Part shown: positions 33,564 to 41,890 of the stretch, piece by piece
Numbering within the stretch: position 1 is the stretch's first letter
How the letters are laid out: every line of letters starts with the position of its first letter
From: BOG-931 sp963761525
Lineage (GTDB): Bacteria > Pseudomonadota > Alphaproteobacteria > Rhizobiales > Xanthobacteraceae
DNA length: 64,000 bases
Direction: 5' to 3'
Assembly: GCA_963761525.1 (NCBI GenBank)
Contig: CAVXHG010000008.1
Location: forward strand, 558,001 to 622,000
Notes under the pieces: model-generated
Database searches by the model: none
Seen by the model: only the letters and a program-made list of their open reading frames with translations
What the model was told of the DNA's origin: nothing
Position numbers and translations under genes: made by a program

Positions 33564-34616
33564 TTACTCCGCGGCTTGTGCGAGCGGCAGTTTGGCGCGG
33601 TCGAGGTCGCGGCTGACCAAACGCATCACCAGCGAGGAAGCATCACCAAGCAAGGCGCGATAATGCGCTGTCGAACGCGCCAATACGTTGTAGATCATGA
33701 CCGCCGGAATGGCAGCCACGAGGCCGAAAGCGGTTGCGAGCAAGGCTTCCGCGATGCCCGGCGCCACCACGGCAAGGTTTGTGGTGTGAGCATTCGAAAT
33801 GCCGATAAAGCTGTTCATGATGCCCCAGACGGTACCGAACAATCCGACGAACGGCGCGGTCGAGCCGATCGTCGCAAGAATGCCGGTTCCGCGTGAGATC
33901 TTTCGGCTGGCCGCCATCTCCATTCGCTCGAGCTGCCAGGCGATACGCTCCTTCAGGCCGTCGCCGCGCGCGTTCGCCGACAAACGAATTTCCTGAGCTG
34001 CGGCTTGCATGAGCTGGGCAGCCGTGCCGTCTTTTTCACGGAGCTGTTCGTGCGCCTGCGCCAGGGTCGCAGCACCGTTGAGTATACGAAGCCCGCGATA
34101 AATCTGACGGCGCGCGGCAGCAAGTTCAAAAGCCTTTGCGACGTAGACCGTCCAAGTAACAAGCGAGGCAAAGGCAAGCCCCATCATGACCAGCTTCACG
34201 ACGATGTCAGCGTGGAGGAACATTCCCCACGGGGAGAGGTCCTGCGGCAGTAGCGCCCGGCCGATCGATGTCTGGCCGGGTTGCGCCTCCGGAACGGGCG
34301 TGGCCGCGTTCGGCTGAGCGGATGGGGCTGCAGCGGTCCCAGCAGCGTCCGGTGCTGTGGCAGTTGGCTGGGTTACAGCTGGAGCGGCTGCCTCAGCGTT
34401 TGGTTGAGCAGCGGCAGGAGCCGGCACGCTCGGCGCGGTTGCTGTCGGCTGGGAAACCGGAGGCGTGTTTTGCGCGTATGCGGCGGGTACCGCGGCGAAA
34501 AGCGCGCTGGCTGCCAGTATTGCAAGAAGAAGCAAGCCAACGCTTCGCGCTTGCCGGGTAGGGGTCGATGGCGCGGCTCGCCGTGCCCAAGCAGTGTTCT
34601 TGGTCTTGATGGTCAT
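33564..34616 (-). CDS. exbB: ExbB with long Pro/Ala-rich N-terminal region (system 2)
   Basis: A 350-residue ExbB from ATG 34616 (MTIKTKNTAWARRAAPSTPT), chosen for its position after GGAAGG and before a signal-like helix (VGLLLLAILAASALFAAVPA). A long periplasmic Ala/Pro/Gln region with near-repeats QPTATAP and QPNA precedes the channel part (KLVMMGLAFASLVTWTVYVA, IGSTAPFVGLFGTVWGIMNS). An ORF extends upstream to 34925 but lacks codon pattern and overlaps promoter-like sequence. The low-complexity region is longer than in system 1. Confidence 0.93.
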   Translation of the reverse strand: MTIKTKNTAWARRAAPSTPTRQARSVGLLLLAILAASALFAAVPAAYAQNTPPVSQPTATAPSVPAPAAAQPNAEAAAPAVTQPTATAPDAAGTAAAPSAQPNAATPVPEAQPGQTSIGRALLPQDLSPWGMFLHADIVVKLVMMGLAFASLVTWTVYVAKAFELAAARRQIYRGLRILNGAATLAQAHEQLREKDGTAAQLMQAAAQEIRLSANARGDGLKERIAWQLERMEMAASRKISRGTGILATIGSTAPFVGLFGTVWGIMNSFIGISNAHTTNLAVVAPGIAEALLATAFGLVAAIPAVMIYNVLARSTAHYRALLGDASSLVMRLVSRDLDRAKLPLAQAAE

Positions 34617-34914
34617 TTCTGCCTTCCGTCGCGGCCACGAATGCTCCACATTTTCTTTAGAACAATGAGAAACTGATGGCTTTTCAATATCTTCAGCCGA
34701 TTGCTCAAGCACGGTCAAGCGGTGCACTGGAAGTCCCGGCAAATGTGTAACGGCCGTTTCGGTCTGCATTCTGCGCTTTCCTAGAGTTCGTTCATGGCAA
34801 GGTTTTGTTTGCGGTCGTGGCGCGCACCGAATAGTTGTCGCATCACATGCCGGGCCCCTCTTCTGATCTTGCAGACGGTACGAACGGCTTGGCGCGGCCG
34901 GCAAATGAGGCGCT
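34617..34914. other. 298-base gap between the barrel protein and exbB of system 2
   Basis: No gene seen. On the plus strand it contains CTTTAGAAC at about 34656-34664, which matches one arm of an Irr-type box, with a poor second arm. It could hold an internal promoter for exbB-exbD-tonB, but no clear -35/-10 pair was found. Confidence 0.4.
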
Positions 34915-35610
34915 CTACCAGGCAACTGGCAGCCGATAGTTCACACCGGCCCTTACGAGATTATCTTGCAGCCGCCCGGTGACCGAAGCGAACGGCGGCC
35001 CGACCTGCGCCACATCGAAATTGCCGGTGTCGACATAAAGGTATTCGATGCGGGCGCTGAGACTGTCGGTTATGGCAGCTTCCAGACCTGCACCAGCCGT
35101 CCATGCTCCGTGTGTGAATGTCGTACTAGACGAGCCAATGGCGCCAACGTTCACTGTAGAAACAAGCTGGGTCGCTGCGCCGCCCGCTGTCGCGTAGAGC
35201 AACAATCGGTCAAACGCGATTCCGATCCGGCCGCGTAACGATCCGATCCACGGGATTTGCGCTGTGCCCGAAGCAATTCCGGCTGTAATCGACTTAGTCT
35301 CCATGGTGCCGTCGAAATCGGCTTCGACGCCCAACACGGCGGCGCCGGTCTGGTAGTTGTAGCCAATCTGAGCGCCGCCAATTCCCCCGGGGATGTTCGC
35401 GCTACCGGAGCCGCCGCCGCCGGAGACTGTCTCGGTCAAATTTGCGCCCGCGTAGCCGGCATTCAGACCGACGTAGAGGCCTGTCCAACTAAAAGGCGCC
35501 GGCGCGAGAGGCGGCGGCGATAAGTCGGCGCCGCACGCAGCGTTCGCGACGGCTACAAGGGCGATAGCGGCAACGAGTATTTTTGCGCTCAATGACATGA
35601 CAGACCTCAT
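34915..35610 (-). CDS. Outer-membrane beta-barrel protein (Omp25/Omp31-like)
   Basis: An eight-stranded OmpA/Omp31-like barrel of 231 residues, common in rhizobia. It has a signal peptide (AKILVAAIALVAVANAACGA), the family start FSWTGLYVGLNAGYAGANLT, GYNYQTGAAVLGVEADFDGT and IGSLRGRIGIAFDRLLLYAT, and a C-terminal strand with aromatic end (AGVNYRLPVAW). ATG overlaps the TonB receptor stop by four bases, so it is co-transcribed with it. A role in substrate passage or envelope stability is inferred. Confidence 0.9.
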   Translation of the reverse strand: MRSVMSLSAKILVAAIALVAVANAACGADLSPPPLAPAPFSWTGLYVGLNAGYAGANLTETVSGGGGSGSANIPGGIGGAQIGYNYQTGAAVLGVEADFDGTMETKSITAGIASGTAQIPWIGSLRGRIGIAFDRLLLYATAGGAATQLVSTVNVGAIGSSSTTFTHGAWTAGAGLEAAITDSLSARIEYLYVDTGNFDVAQVGPPFASVTGRLQDNLVRAGVNYRLPVAW

Positions 35611-38126
35611 ATCTTCTTCGAAATGCCGACGTAGAAGCCGCGCCGCGGTCCGTATTGCGGGGCGAACACGCCGATGCCGGTGCCGCTTCTGATTTGATAG
35701 ACGGTGTCGAACAGGTTCACGACGTCGAAGCGCACCGTCAGCGGCTTGCCGTCGGGCATGTCGAATTCGTGAGAGATGCCGGTGTTGAACTGCGCGTACG
35801 GCGACTCAGTGCCGATATTGGCGTCGCCGGTGCGCAAGCCCGAACCGTAGATCATATCGGCGCTGACGGACGTCCCACACAGCGTGTCCCACCACGTCTC
35901 GCGGGCATAGGATGGCCGTCCGCAAAATTTATATGAGGCACCGGCCGAACCGGTCACGAGCTGGGTGTGATCGGTGTAGATCCAGTGCGAGTCGATGTAT
36001 TGCAGCTCGGTCAAGCCACCCAGGTCGGCCTGTGGCGTGACATTGTCGAACAGATACTGGTTCGACACGACATTCGTCGCCTTCTCCTGGCTGACCGCGA
36101 GATTGGCGTAGGCCTGGAAATTGCCCGCATGGTATTTGCCGCTGAACTCGATGCCTTCGACTACGCCCTTGGCGTAATTGAATGCGCTCAAGACCAGCGC
36201 TTGACCGAAATTGCCATTGTCGATGAGGTCCGTCGCTATCTTGTAATAGGCGTCGATGCCAAGATCGAGCGAGGGGCAATCTTTCGCCGGTTCTGTCGTG
36301 CATTTGAAGGGAATCGTCTGATCGACGCCGGCATCGAAATAGTGCGATCGTTCCGGTAACACAGGGTTGGTGCCGCCGCTGGCGGGCGCGCCCGTCGTGT
36401 TGTTGAACAGCGCGATATTGGCCGGTGCGGCCTCGACCAGTACCGGAGGCGTGAAATACCGCGCATAGCCGGCATGGAACGTCGTGTATTTGAAAGGCTT
36501 GTAGGTGAAGCTTAGGCGCGGGCTTAGCTGATTAGCGTCAGTGTATTCCCACATCTGGTCGAAGCGCAGCCCGGCGTTCATGGTGAGTTGGTCGGTGAGC
36601 TTCCACTCGTCCTGGGCATAGACGCCGGCGAGCCAGCCAAGCTTTGAGACGTCGTCGGTGATAGATTCCGCCGTGCCGATGGGGGGAGGTGCGGCAGTGG
36701 ACTCGACCAGCGACGTGTTGTCGACCCAGGTATTCTCGGCGCTCACCGTGAAGCCCGCGCGAATAGTGTGCTGGGCATCAACCAGATACGAGCCGTCGCC
36801 CTGGAGACCATTGGTGTAAGCTTGCCGGCTGATGTCGGAGGCGATGCCATTGATGAACAGGTCGCCGACCGGATCGGGAGTGAAATGCAGATTGTCGTAA
36901 CGGGTAAAGTACGACAGTTGCCCGTCGAAGCCGGGGGCAGAGCGCTGCAAAGCTAGCACGCTGTATTGGGTGAACTCAGTTTGGTTCTCGTTGAGCATTG
37001 CTGAGTTGAATGCGGGAACGGGAGGGGTCGGTACCGCAGGCGCCGGAGAGCCGGGCACGTTCGGAATCTGGAAAGTGTTGTAGGAAGTTCCGGTGATCAG
37101 GCTCAGGCGCGTATCCGGGTCGACGAACGTCGACATATAGCCGAAGCCTCTTTCCTGCTGCGAGAAATCATGGATGGCGTTGAGCGTCGGCAGCGGATTT
37201 TCGATACCCTCGGTGGTCTGCATATAGCGGCCGCTGAAGAAATATTGCACCGGTGGTGAACAGTTCGACCACCACCATGCGGCCGACGATGGCGCCTTGG
37301 TGAGGATTGTATCTTTGCTGGGGCAAGTGCTGGCGATTGTGCCGCCATAGTCGAAGCTCGGCTCGAAGGTCCCCCGGCTCCCGCCATACATGCTGACACT
37401 GCCGGAATTGTTGAAGGCATCGGCGCGGGTGGTGATGTCGATGAGGCCCACCGTGCGCATGCCGAACTCGGCCGGCAGCGCGCCGGTGACCAGCGACATG
37501 TTGCCGATAAAATCGGTGTCGAAGATGCTACCGAACCCAGTGACGCCGTCGGGCAGCATGACGCCGTTGATGCGGTACTGCACATTGGCATGATCGTTGC
37601 GGATATGCAGCGAGCCGCTGGCGGCGGAATCCTGTGAAACACCGGGCGCCTGCAACAAGGCTTTCTCGACCGTTGTATTGGTGCCTTGCGGCAGTGCCTC
37701 GATGGTGTCGTGGCTGATGGTGTCGGAGGCGGTGCCCATCGTCGTGTAGAGATGGCTGCGGCTTTCATCGAAGGCTTGGGTTTTCGCCGCCGTCTGCTGC
37801 TCCGGGGTTTGTGCTGGGGCGGCGGCGGCAGGCGCCGTCGCTGTGCGCGTCGTCGTCACACGTCGCGGTTTTGGGCTTTCCTTCCGTCCGGTGACGGTCA
37901 ACTGGGGCAGGGCGACCTGGGGAGACGCGCCCCCCGGAGTGGCGGCCGTCGCAGGCGCGGGTTGAGGAGCGTCAGGTGGCGGAGTTGCGGCTGGAGGAGG
38001 GGCCGCTGGTGGCGTGACCGGATTTGCATCCTGCGCTGAGGCCAACTTGTAGAAGCCCAACAACGCGATGAACGCCAGAAAGAAAGCAAGGACAACGCGA
38101 TAAACTCGATAGCTCCGAACAGACAT
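35607..38126 (-). CDS. TonB-dependent receptor (system 2)
   Basis: Large outer-membrane receptor of 839 residues (844 from an alternative ATG at 38141; 38126 has a better GAGGG site). Signal helix LAFFLAFIALLGFYKLASAQ, then a Pro/Ala-rich stretch, a TonB-box-like PQLTVTGRKE, a plug (EALPQGTNTTVEKALLQAPG, QYRINGVMLPDGVTGFGSIF) and a barrel. Two pairs of Cys appear in barrel loops. The substrate is not evident; DUF2946, a barrel protein and its own TonB-ExbBD are encoded in the same direction, and a palindromic operator lies upstream of the run, which suggests a metal or metal complex. Confidence 0.92.
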   Translation of the reverse strand: MSVRSYRVYRVVLAFFLAFIALLGFYKLASAQDANPVTPPAAPPPAATPPPDAPQPAPATAATPGGASPQVALPQLTVTGRKESPKPRRVTTTRTATAPAAAAPAQTPEQQTAAKTQAFDESRSHLYTTMGTASDTISHDTIEALPQGTNTTVEKALLQAPGVSQDSAASGSLHIRNDHANVQYRINGVMLPDGVTGFGSIFDTDFIGNMSLVTGALPAEFGMRTVGLIDITTRADAFNNSGSVSMYGGSRGTFEPSFDYGGTIASTCPSKDTILTKAPSSAAWWWSNCSPPVQYFFSGRYMQTTEGIENPLPTLNAIHDFSQQERGFGYMSTFVDPDTRLSLITGTSYNTFQIPNVPGSPAPAVPTPPVPAFNSAMLNENQTEFTQYSVLALQRSAPGFDGQLSYFTRYDNLHFTPDPVGDLFINGIASDISRQAYTNGLQGDGSYLVDAQHTIRAGFTVSAENTWVDNTSLVESTAAPPPIGTAESITDDVSKLGWLAGVYAQDEWKLTDQLTMNAGLRFDQMWEYTDANQLSPRLSFTYKPFKYTTFHAGYARYFTPPVLVEAAPANIALFNNTTGAPASGGTNPVLPERSHYFDAGVDQTIPFKCTTEPAKDCPSLDLGIDAYYKIATDLIDNGNFGQALVLSAFNYAKGVVEGIEFSGKYHAGNFQAYANLAVSQEKATNVVSNQYLFDNVTPQADLGGLTELQYIDSHWIYTDHTQLVTGSAGASYKFCGRPSYARETWWDTLCGTSVSADMIYGSGLRTGDANIGTESPYAQFNTGISHEFDMPDGKPLTVRFDVVNLFDTVYQIRSGTGIGVFAPQYGPRRGFYVGISKKI

Positions 38127-38303
38127 CACACCCTCATCCAAAATGCTGGAGGCAATGGCCGATCCAACGGCCAGTGGCGGTCGTGCTGCTGCTGCAGGTC
38201 GCGAACTGAATTATCGCGAAGACGGATTGAGTGCAGCGTTCAAGCCTGGAATGTCACGAGTGCTTGAGATCCGCGCGACGCCAAGCCCGGCAACGACCGG
38301 AGC

Positions 38304-38684
38304 TCAAGCGGAAGGTGGGGCGCGCGATTGAAATGGCCGCCGGGGCGGTATGACAACAAAGGCAAGCGTGCGGGTTGTGCCCTCGGCGGCTTGCGGTTCG
38401 GGTAGTGTGAGTTTTGGCGCATCAGCCGCGACAGAACTGCTCAGGAGCGAGACAGTTGCGCAGATTGCACAGAAGTCGTCGACACCGGTGGTGGCTTGAT
38501 CGGAGCTGAGGAACTGGGCCTGACCGTCCGTTGCCAGAGAGATCGCTTGTGTCGGGAACGGATCATTCAGCGAGCCGTAGATATCGGCCGGATGAATGTG
38601 TCCGAAAGCAAGAACGAACTGCACCGCCAAGGCAAATAGCGCCAGGTGGCTGCCCAATTTGTTCCTGGATCTAAACCAACCCAT
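38304..38684 (-). CDS. DUF2946-family secreted protein
   Basis: A 126-residue protein of unknown function, start ATG 38684 (MGWFRSRNKLGSHLALFALA). It has a signal or anchor helix, a His motif HIHPADIYG and a C-x2-C motif in DFCAICATVSLLSSS, the DUF2946 hallmarks that suggest metal contact. DUF2946 genes are often found beside TonB receptors in proteobacteria. It is the first gene of the run DUF2946-receptor-barrel-exbB-exbD-tonB and starts 37 bases after the 21-bp palindrome. Confidence 0.82.
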   Translation of the reverse strand: MGWFRSRNKLGSHLALFALAVQFVLAFGHIHPADIYGSLNDPFPTQAISLATDGQAQFLSSDQATTGVDDFCAICATVSLLSSSVAADAPKLTLPEPQAAEGTTRTLAFVVIPPRRPFQSRAPPSA

Positions 38685-38720
38685 GCGGCCCCAGTGTCCG
38701 GCAGTTACGGCATCCCCGCG

Positions 38721-38741
38721 AAATGTAACATTGTAACATTT
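38721..38741. promoter_or_regulatory. 21-bp near-perfect palindrome, likely metalloregulator operator
   Basis: On the minus strand the arms are AAATGTTACA and TGTTACATTT around a central base; only one symmetric pair (positions 7 and 15) breaks the dyad. The outer ATGTTA/AACAT spacing resembles alphaproteobacterial Zur boxes (ATGTTATA...TATAACAT), but the centre differs (ACA-N-TGT). It also reads as a tandem TGTAACAT repeat. It is 37 bases upstream of the DUF2946 start and 179 upstream of the divergent UbiD-family gene. Confidence 0.6.
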
Positions 38742-38919
38742 GCGGTGCAACTATTCTGCGCGTGGCGGGGGTGCAGCTGTGCATTCGATAAAGTGCGGCA
38801 TCCGTGAAGACGGCTTGCGCGCTGCGCTCCGACGTGGTCCGAACGTCGGTGTGCAAGAGGTGCAGAAGATTGACTCGCTGGCTTTCTCTTCTGCGCCGAC
38901 ATGAAGTGAGGAAAAACAA

Positions 38920-40293
38920 ATGCCGTTTCAGGATTTCCGTCAGTTTCTTGACGTGCTTCGTCAGCATGGCGAACTGATCGACATCAATCGTCCGATCGCC
39001 CTGAACGATGTCGGCAAGGCGATGAAGCAGAGCTATGTCCGTAACGGCCCGGCGATCATGTTCAATAACAACGGCACTGAGTATCCGATGGTCGCCGGTG
39101 TCTACTCGAACCGCGAGAAGGCGCTGCTGGCGTTTGAAGCCGACGAAGATTCAATCCAGGACAAGGTCCTGCACGGCCTCGATAATCCGATCCCGTCGGT
39201 GATGGCGAAAGGCGCCGCACCCTGTCAGGAGGAAATCATCGAAGGCGATGCCATCGACATCCGCAACTTTCCGGTGCCGCAATACAGTCCAAAGGATGGC
39301 GGCCCCTACATTACACCTGGCATCGTCGTGTCGGAGGATCCGGAAACCGGGATCCCGGATGTTGGCCACTATCGTTTCCTTATTCTTGGCAAGGACACGA
39401 TGTCCTACTCCGCACAGCCGTTTCATCGCTTTGGCAAAAATCTCGCCAAGTGCAAGAAGCTCGGCATCGTGCCGAAAGCGGCGCTGATCATTGGAGTTGA
39501 TCCAATCATCGCTTACACCTGTCAAGTGCAGGTGCCCGACACCACCGACGACTGGGCGCTGGCCGGCGGTTTGCGCGGAGCGCCAATCGAACTCGTCAAA
39601 TGCAAGACGTGCGACGTGAAGGTGCCGGCAACCGCGGAGGTGGTAATCGAATTCGAGGTCGATCTTAACACCACCGTGCTCGAAGGACCGCTCGGCGAAT
39701 ACACCGGCTATTACACGCGGCCGTCGCAGAAGCCGGTGGCGCGTATTACCGCTATCACACACCGCAAGAAGCCGATCTTCCAGGGGTTGCTCACCGGCAA
39801 GCCGGTGACCGAGAACCATATCCTCAAGCAGATTCCGTTCGAGGCCTCATTCCTGCGGCAGCTTAAGGGGCAATTCCCGACCATCAAGCAGATATCGGTG
39901 CGCGCGTCGGCCGGCGTGTCTTTCTATGTCGTGATCTCGATGGAACCGCGTTTTGCCGGCGAGGCGCGCCAGGTGATTCTCAACGCGATGTCGAGCAACA
40001 TCCGGCCGAAATGGACGATCATTGTCGATCCCGATATCGACGTGCATTCATCGACGGATGTCGAATGGGCGCTTGCTTTCCGCGTACAGCCGGAGCGCGA
40101 TGTCATTACGGTCGGCAGCATGCCGGCAGGACCGTCCGACCCCTCGGTCGATTTGAGCCGCGATCGCACCATGCGAACCGCGTCGCAGATCGGCATCGAC
40201 GCTACGCGGCCATTCGGCGAACATTTCTACGACGTTGCCGATGTTCCGGGCTGGGAAGATTTCAAGGTGCCGGAGCTCGACGAACGGCGGTAG
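38920..40293 (+). CDS. UbiD-family prenylated-FMN decarboxylase
   Basis: UbiD-family (de)carboxylase using prenylated FMN; relatives act on aromatic and alpha,beta-unsaturated acids. The 457-residue protein carries the catalytic and metal block TVLEGPLGEYTGYYTRPSQK (the E-G-P-x-G-E-x-T-G-Y motif) and FRQFLDVLRQHGELIDINRP at the N-terminus. UbiX, which makes the cofactor, is not in the window, so it must be elsewhere. It lies divergent from the TonB system 2 run and converges with a cupin gene, next to an orphan binding protein; a local aromatic-acid pathway is likely. Confidence 0.93.
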   Translation: MPFQDFRQFLDVLRQHGELIDINRPIALNDVGKAMKQSYVRNGPAIMFNNNGTEYPMVAGVYSNREKALLAFEADEDSIQDKVLHGLDNPIPSVMAKGAAPCQEEIIEGDAIDIRNFPVPQYSPKDGGPYITPGIVVSEDPETGIPDVGHYRFLILGKDTMSYSAQPFHRFGKNLAKCKKLGIVPKAALIIGVDPIIAYTCQVQVPDTTDDWALAGGLRGAPIELVKCKTCDVKVPATAEVVIEFEVDLNTTVLEGPLGEYTGYYTRPSQKPVARITAITHRKKPIFQGLLTGKPVTENHILKQIPFEASFLRQLKGQFPTIKQISVRASAGVSFYVVISMEPRFAGEARQVILNAMSSNIRPKWTIIVDPDIDVHSSTDVEWALAFRVQPERDVITVGSMPAGPSDPSVDLSRDRTMRTASQIGIDATRPFGEHFYDVADVPGWEDFKVPELDERR

Positions 40294-40294
40294 C

Positions 40295-40831
40295 CTAAAC
40301 CGGCTCGGCGTCAATTAGCACGAAGGCGACCACCGCCGGCTCATTGGTGCGGTTGCTCCAGGCGTGGTTGGTGCCGCGCTGGACCAAGGCGTCGCCAGCA
40401 GTCAGCAGCACTTCACCATCATCCATCATGGCGTAGATCTCGCCTGACAGTACGATGGCGTAATCGATGCTATTGGTTTTGTGGAAGCCGGCATGGCGCG
40501 GATTGCCGCGATCGGTCGCTGCAGCGCGACCGGAGCCGTCGTCGGGCAGCCTTTCCTCGTGAGCAATGGCGGCGAGCCGTTCGCTGTCCGGCGGATATTC
40601 GATGACGCGAAATACCGATCCGTTCTTCGGCGGCAGCAGACGGTGCGAGCGGTCAATGGCGTCTTTGCTGCCATGATTGTCCGCGGGCGTACTGGTCGTC
40701 TCCCAAAGCTCGTGAACGATGGCACTGCCCTTAGTGCGGCTGAATACATGAGGCGTCGGCGCGTCGACGATGAAGGTCGAGCGGCCATCAATATCGTGGC
40801 CGGTCACGACGCGGCGGAAGGATTTCGCCAT
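40295..40831 (-). CDS. Cupin-domain protein
   Basis: A 178-residue cupin. Start ATG 40831 (MAKSFRRVVTGHDIDGRSTF). The fold is seen in SIDYAIVLSGEIYAMMDDGE and GDALVQRGTNHAWSNRTNEP, with H and E in metal-like positions. N-terminal half has VFSRTKGSAIVHELWETTST, as in catabolic cupins that sit beside polysaccharide-deacetylase and UbiD-type genes. Enzyme activity unknown. Ends convergently 2 bases from the UbiD gene; it is the last gene of a minus-strand run with the binding protein and the deacetylase. Confidence 0.85.
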   Translation of the reverse strand: MAKSFRRVVTGHDIDGRSTFIVDAPTPHVFSRTKGSAIVHELWETTSTPADNHGSKDAIDRSHRLLPPKNGSVFRVIEYPPDSERLAAIAHEERLPDDGSGRAAATDRGNPRHAGFHKTNSIDYAIVLSGEIYAMMDDGEVLLTAGDALVQRGTNHAWSNRTNEPAVVAFVLIDAEPV

Positions 40832-40844
40832 TGTTGTTTCCTCG

Positions 40845-41867
40845 TTAGCGGCAGCCTTTGAGCGGGCTTGCCGTGCTGATGAGTTCGAACGGACCAAGCT
40901 CTTTCGCGACGTCGGCCGCATAGCTTGTATCGACCAGTTTGTCGGCCGGTGAAATTTTTTCGATCGTGCCTTCGCGTTGAAAGAACGCCTGCATGTCGAG
41001 AATGCTCGCAACATTGAAGTCGCCGTTCGGCGTCCGCGATTGCCACGCCATGCGGTCGAGCAGGTCGCGATCGGTGCCGATGCGGTTCTTCAGGAAGATG
41101 TCGACGATCTCGGCGCGATTCGGCCCGTGATGATAGGCTTGGCAATAATCGCGGCCGGCGCGCGCCAGCGCCACGAATAATTTCCTCGCGATGTCGCGGT
41201 TCTTCCGTGCCCAATCGGTATTGACGACGTAGCCGACGCTGCTCATCGGCAGCGGGTGGATATAGTCGTCAGGATCGGCCCATGGCACGCCGATCTTCTG
41301 TTCGACCATCCGCTCGGTGAACGGCGCGACTTCCATCGCGGCGTCAAGCGCGCCGTTCGCCATTGCCGCGGCCATTTGCGAAAACGCGAGGTTCTTGGCG
41401 TCGATATCTTTCAGTCCGAGCTTGGCCGAGGCGAGCACGGCAGCGACTTCATACATCGAGGTCGAGCCGGGTGAGCTTAGCCCGACGGTGCGGCCTTTAA
41501 GGTCGGCAGGCGTGCGTATCCGATCTTTCAGGTCGCTGCGGACGATGATCTGGTGATAGGTCGGCGACGAGCCGCTTTCGAGTGCCAGCGCGACCGGCAG
41601 CCCCTGCGCCACCGAATTGTAGAAGCCGGCATTGATGCCGCCTTGCGCGACCTGCACCTGATTGGTGGCAAGGAACGCGACAGCCTTGCCGAGCGAATCG
41701 ATGCGCTCGATATCGACGTCGAGGCCGGCGTCGCGGAAATAGCCTTTATCGAGCGCGACGTAGGTCGCGCCGCCGGGCACGCTTGGCACCACCGCGATCG
41801 TGATCTTTTGCGCGGACGCCGGCGCGACCAGCCCTGCGAGGGCCATCAGGATGAGAAGGGAACGCAT
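40845..41867 (-). CDS. NMT1/SsuA-like periplasmic binding protein (orphan)
   Basis: A 340-residue periplasmic ligand-binding protein. Signal peptide MRSLLILMALAGLVAPASAQ. The domain opens ITIAVVPSVPGGATYVALDK and carries INAGFYNSVAQGLPVALALE and ELISTASPLKGCR at the end; the C-terminal extension is short. No permease or ATPase is close. It lies 14 bases from the cupin gene and 24 from the deacetylase gene, all on the minus strand, so a common operon is likely. Confidence 0.88.
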   Translation of the reverse strand: MRSLLILMALAGLVAPASAQKITIAVVPSVPGGATYVALDKGYFRDAGLDVDIERIDSLGKAVAFLATNQVQVAQGGINAGFYNSVAQGLPVALALESGSSPTYHQIIVRSDLKDRIRTPADLKGRTVGLSSPGSTSMYEVAAVLASAKLGLKDIDAKNLAFSQMAAAMANGALDAAMEVAPFTERMVEQKIGVPWADPDDYIHPLPMSSVGYVVNTDWARKNRDIARKLFVALARAGRDYCQAYHHGPNRAEIVDIFLKNRIGTDRDLLDRMAWQSRTPNGDFNVASILDMQAFFQREGTIEKISPADKLVDTSYAADVAKELGPFELISTASPLKGCR

Positions 41868-41890
41868 CTACGCTTACCGCCCTGAAGCAA

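Noticed and set aside
34617..34925. N-terminal extension of exbB system 2 by about 100 residues
   Set aside because: The extension has no signal peptide or family similarity, while ATG 34616 gives a proper signal and has a ribosome site.
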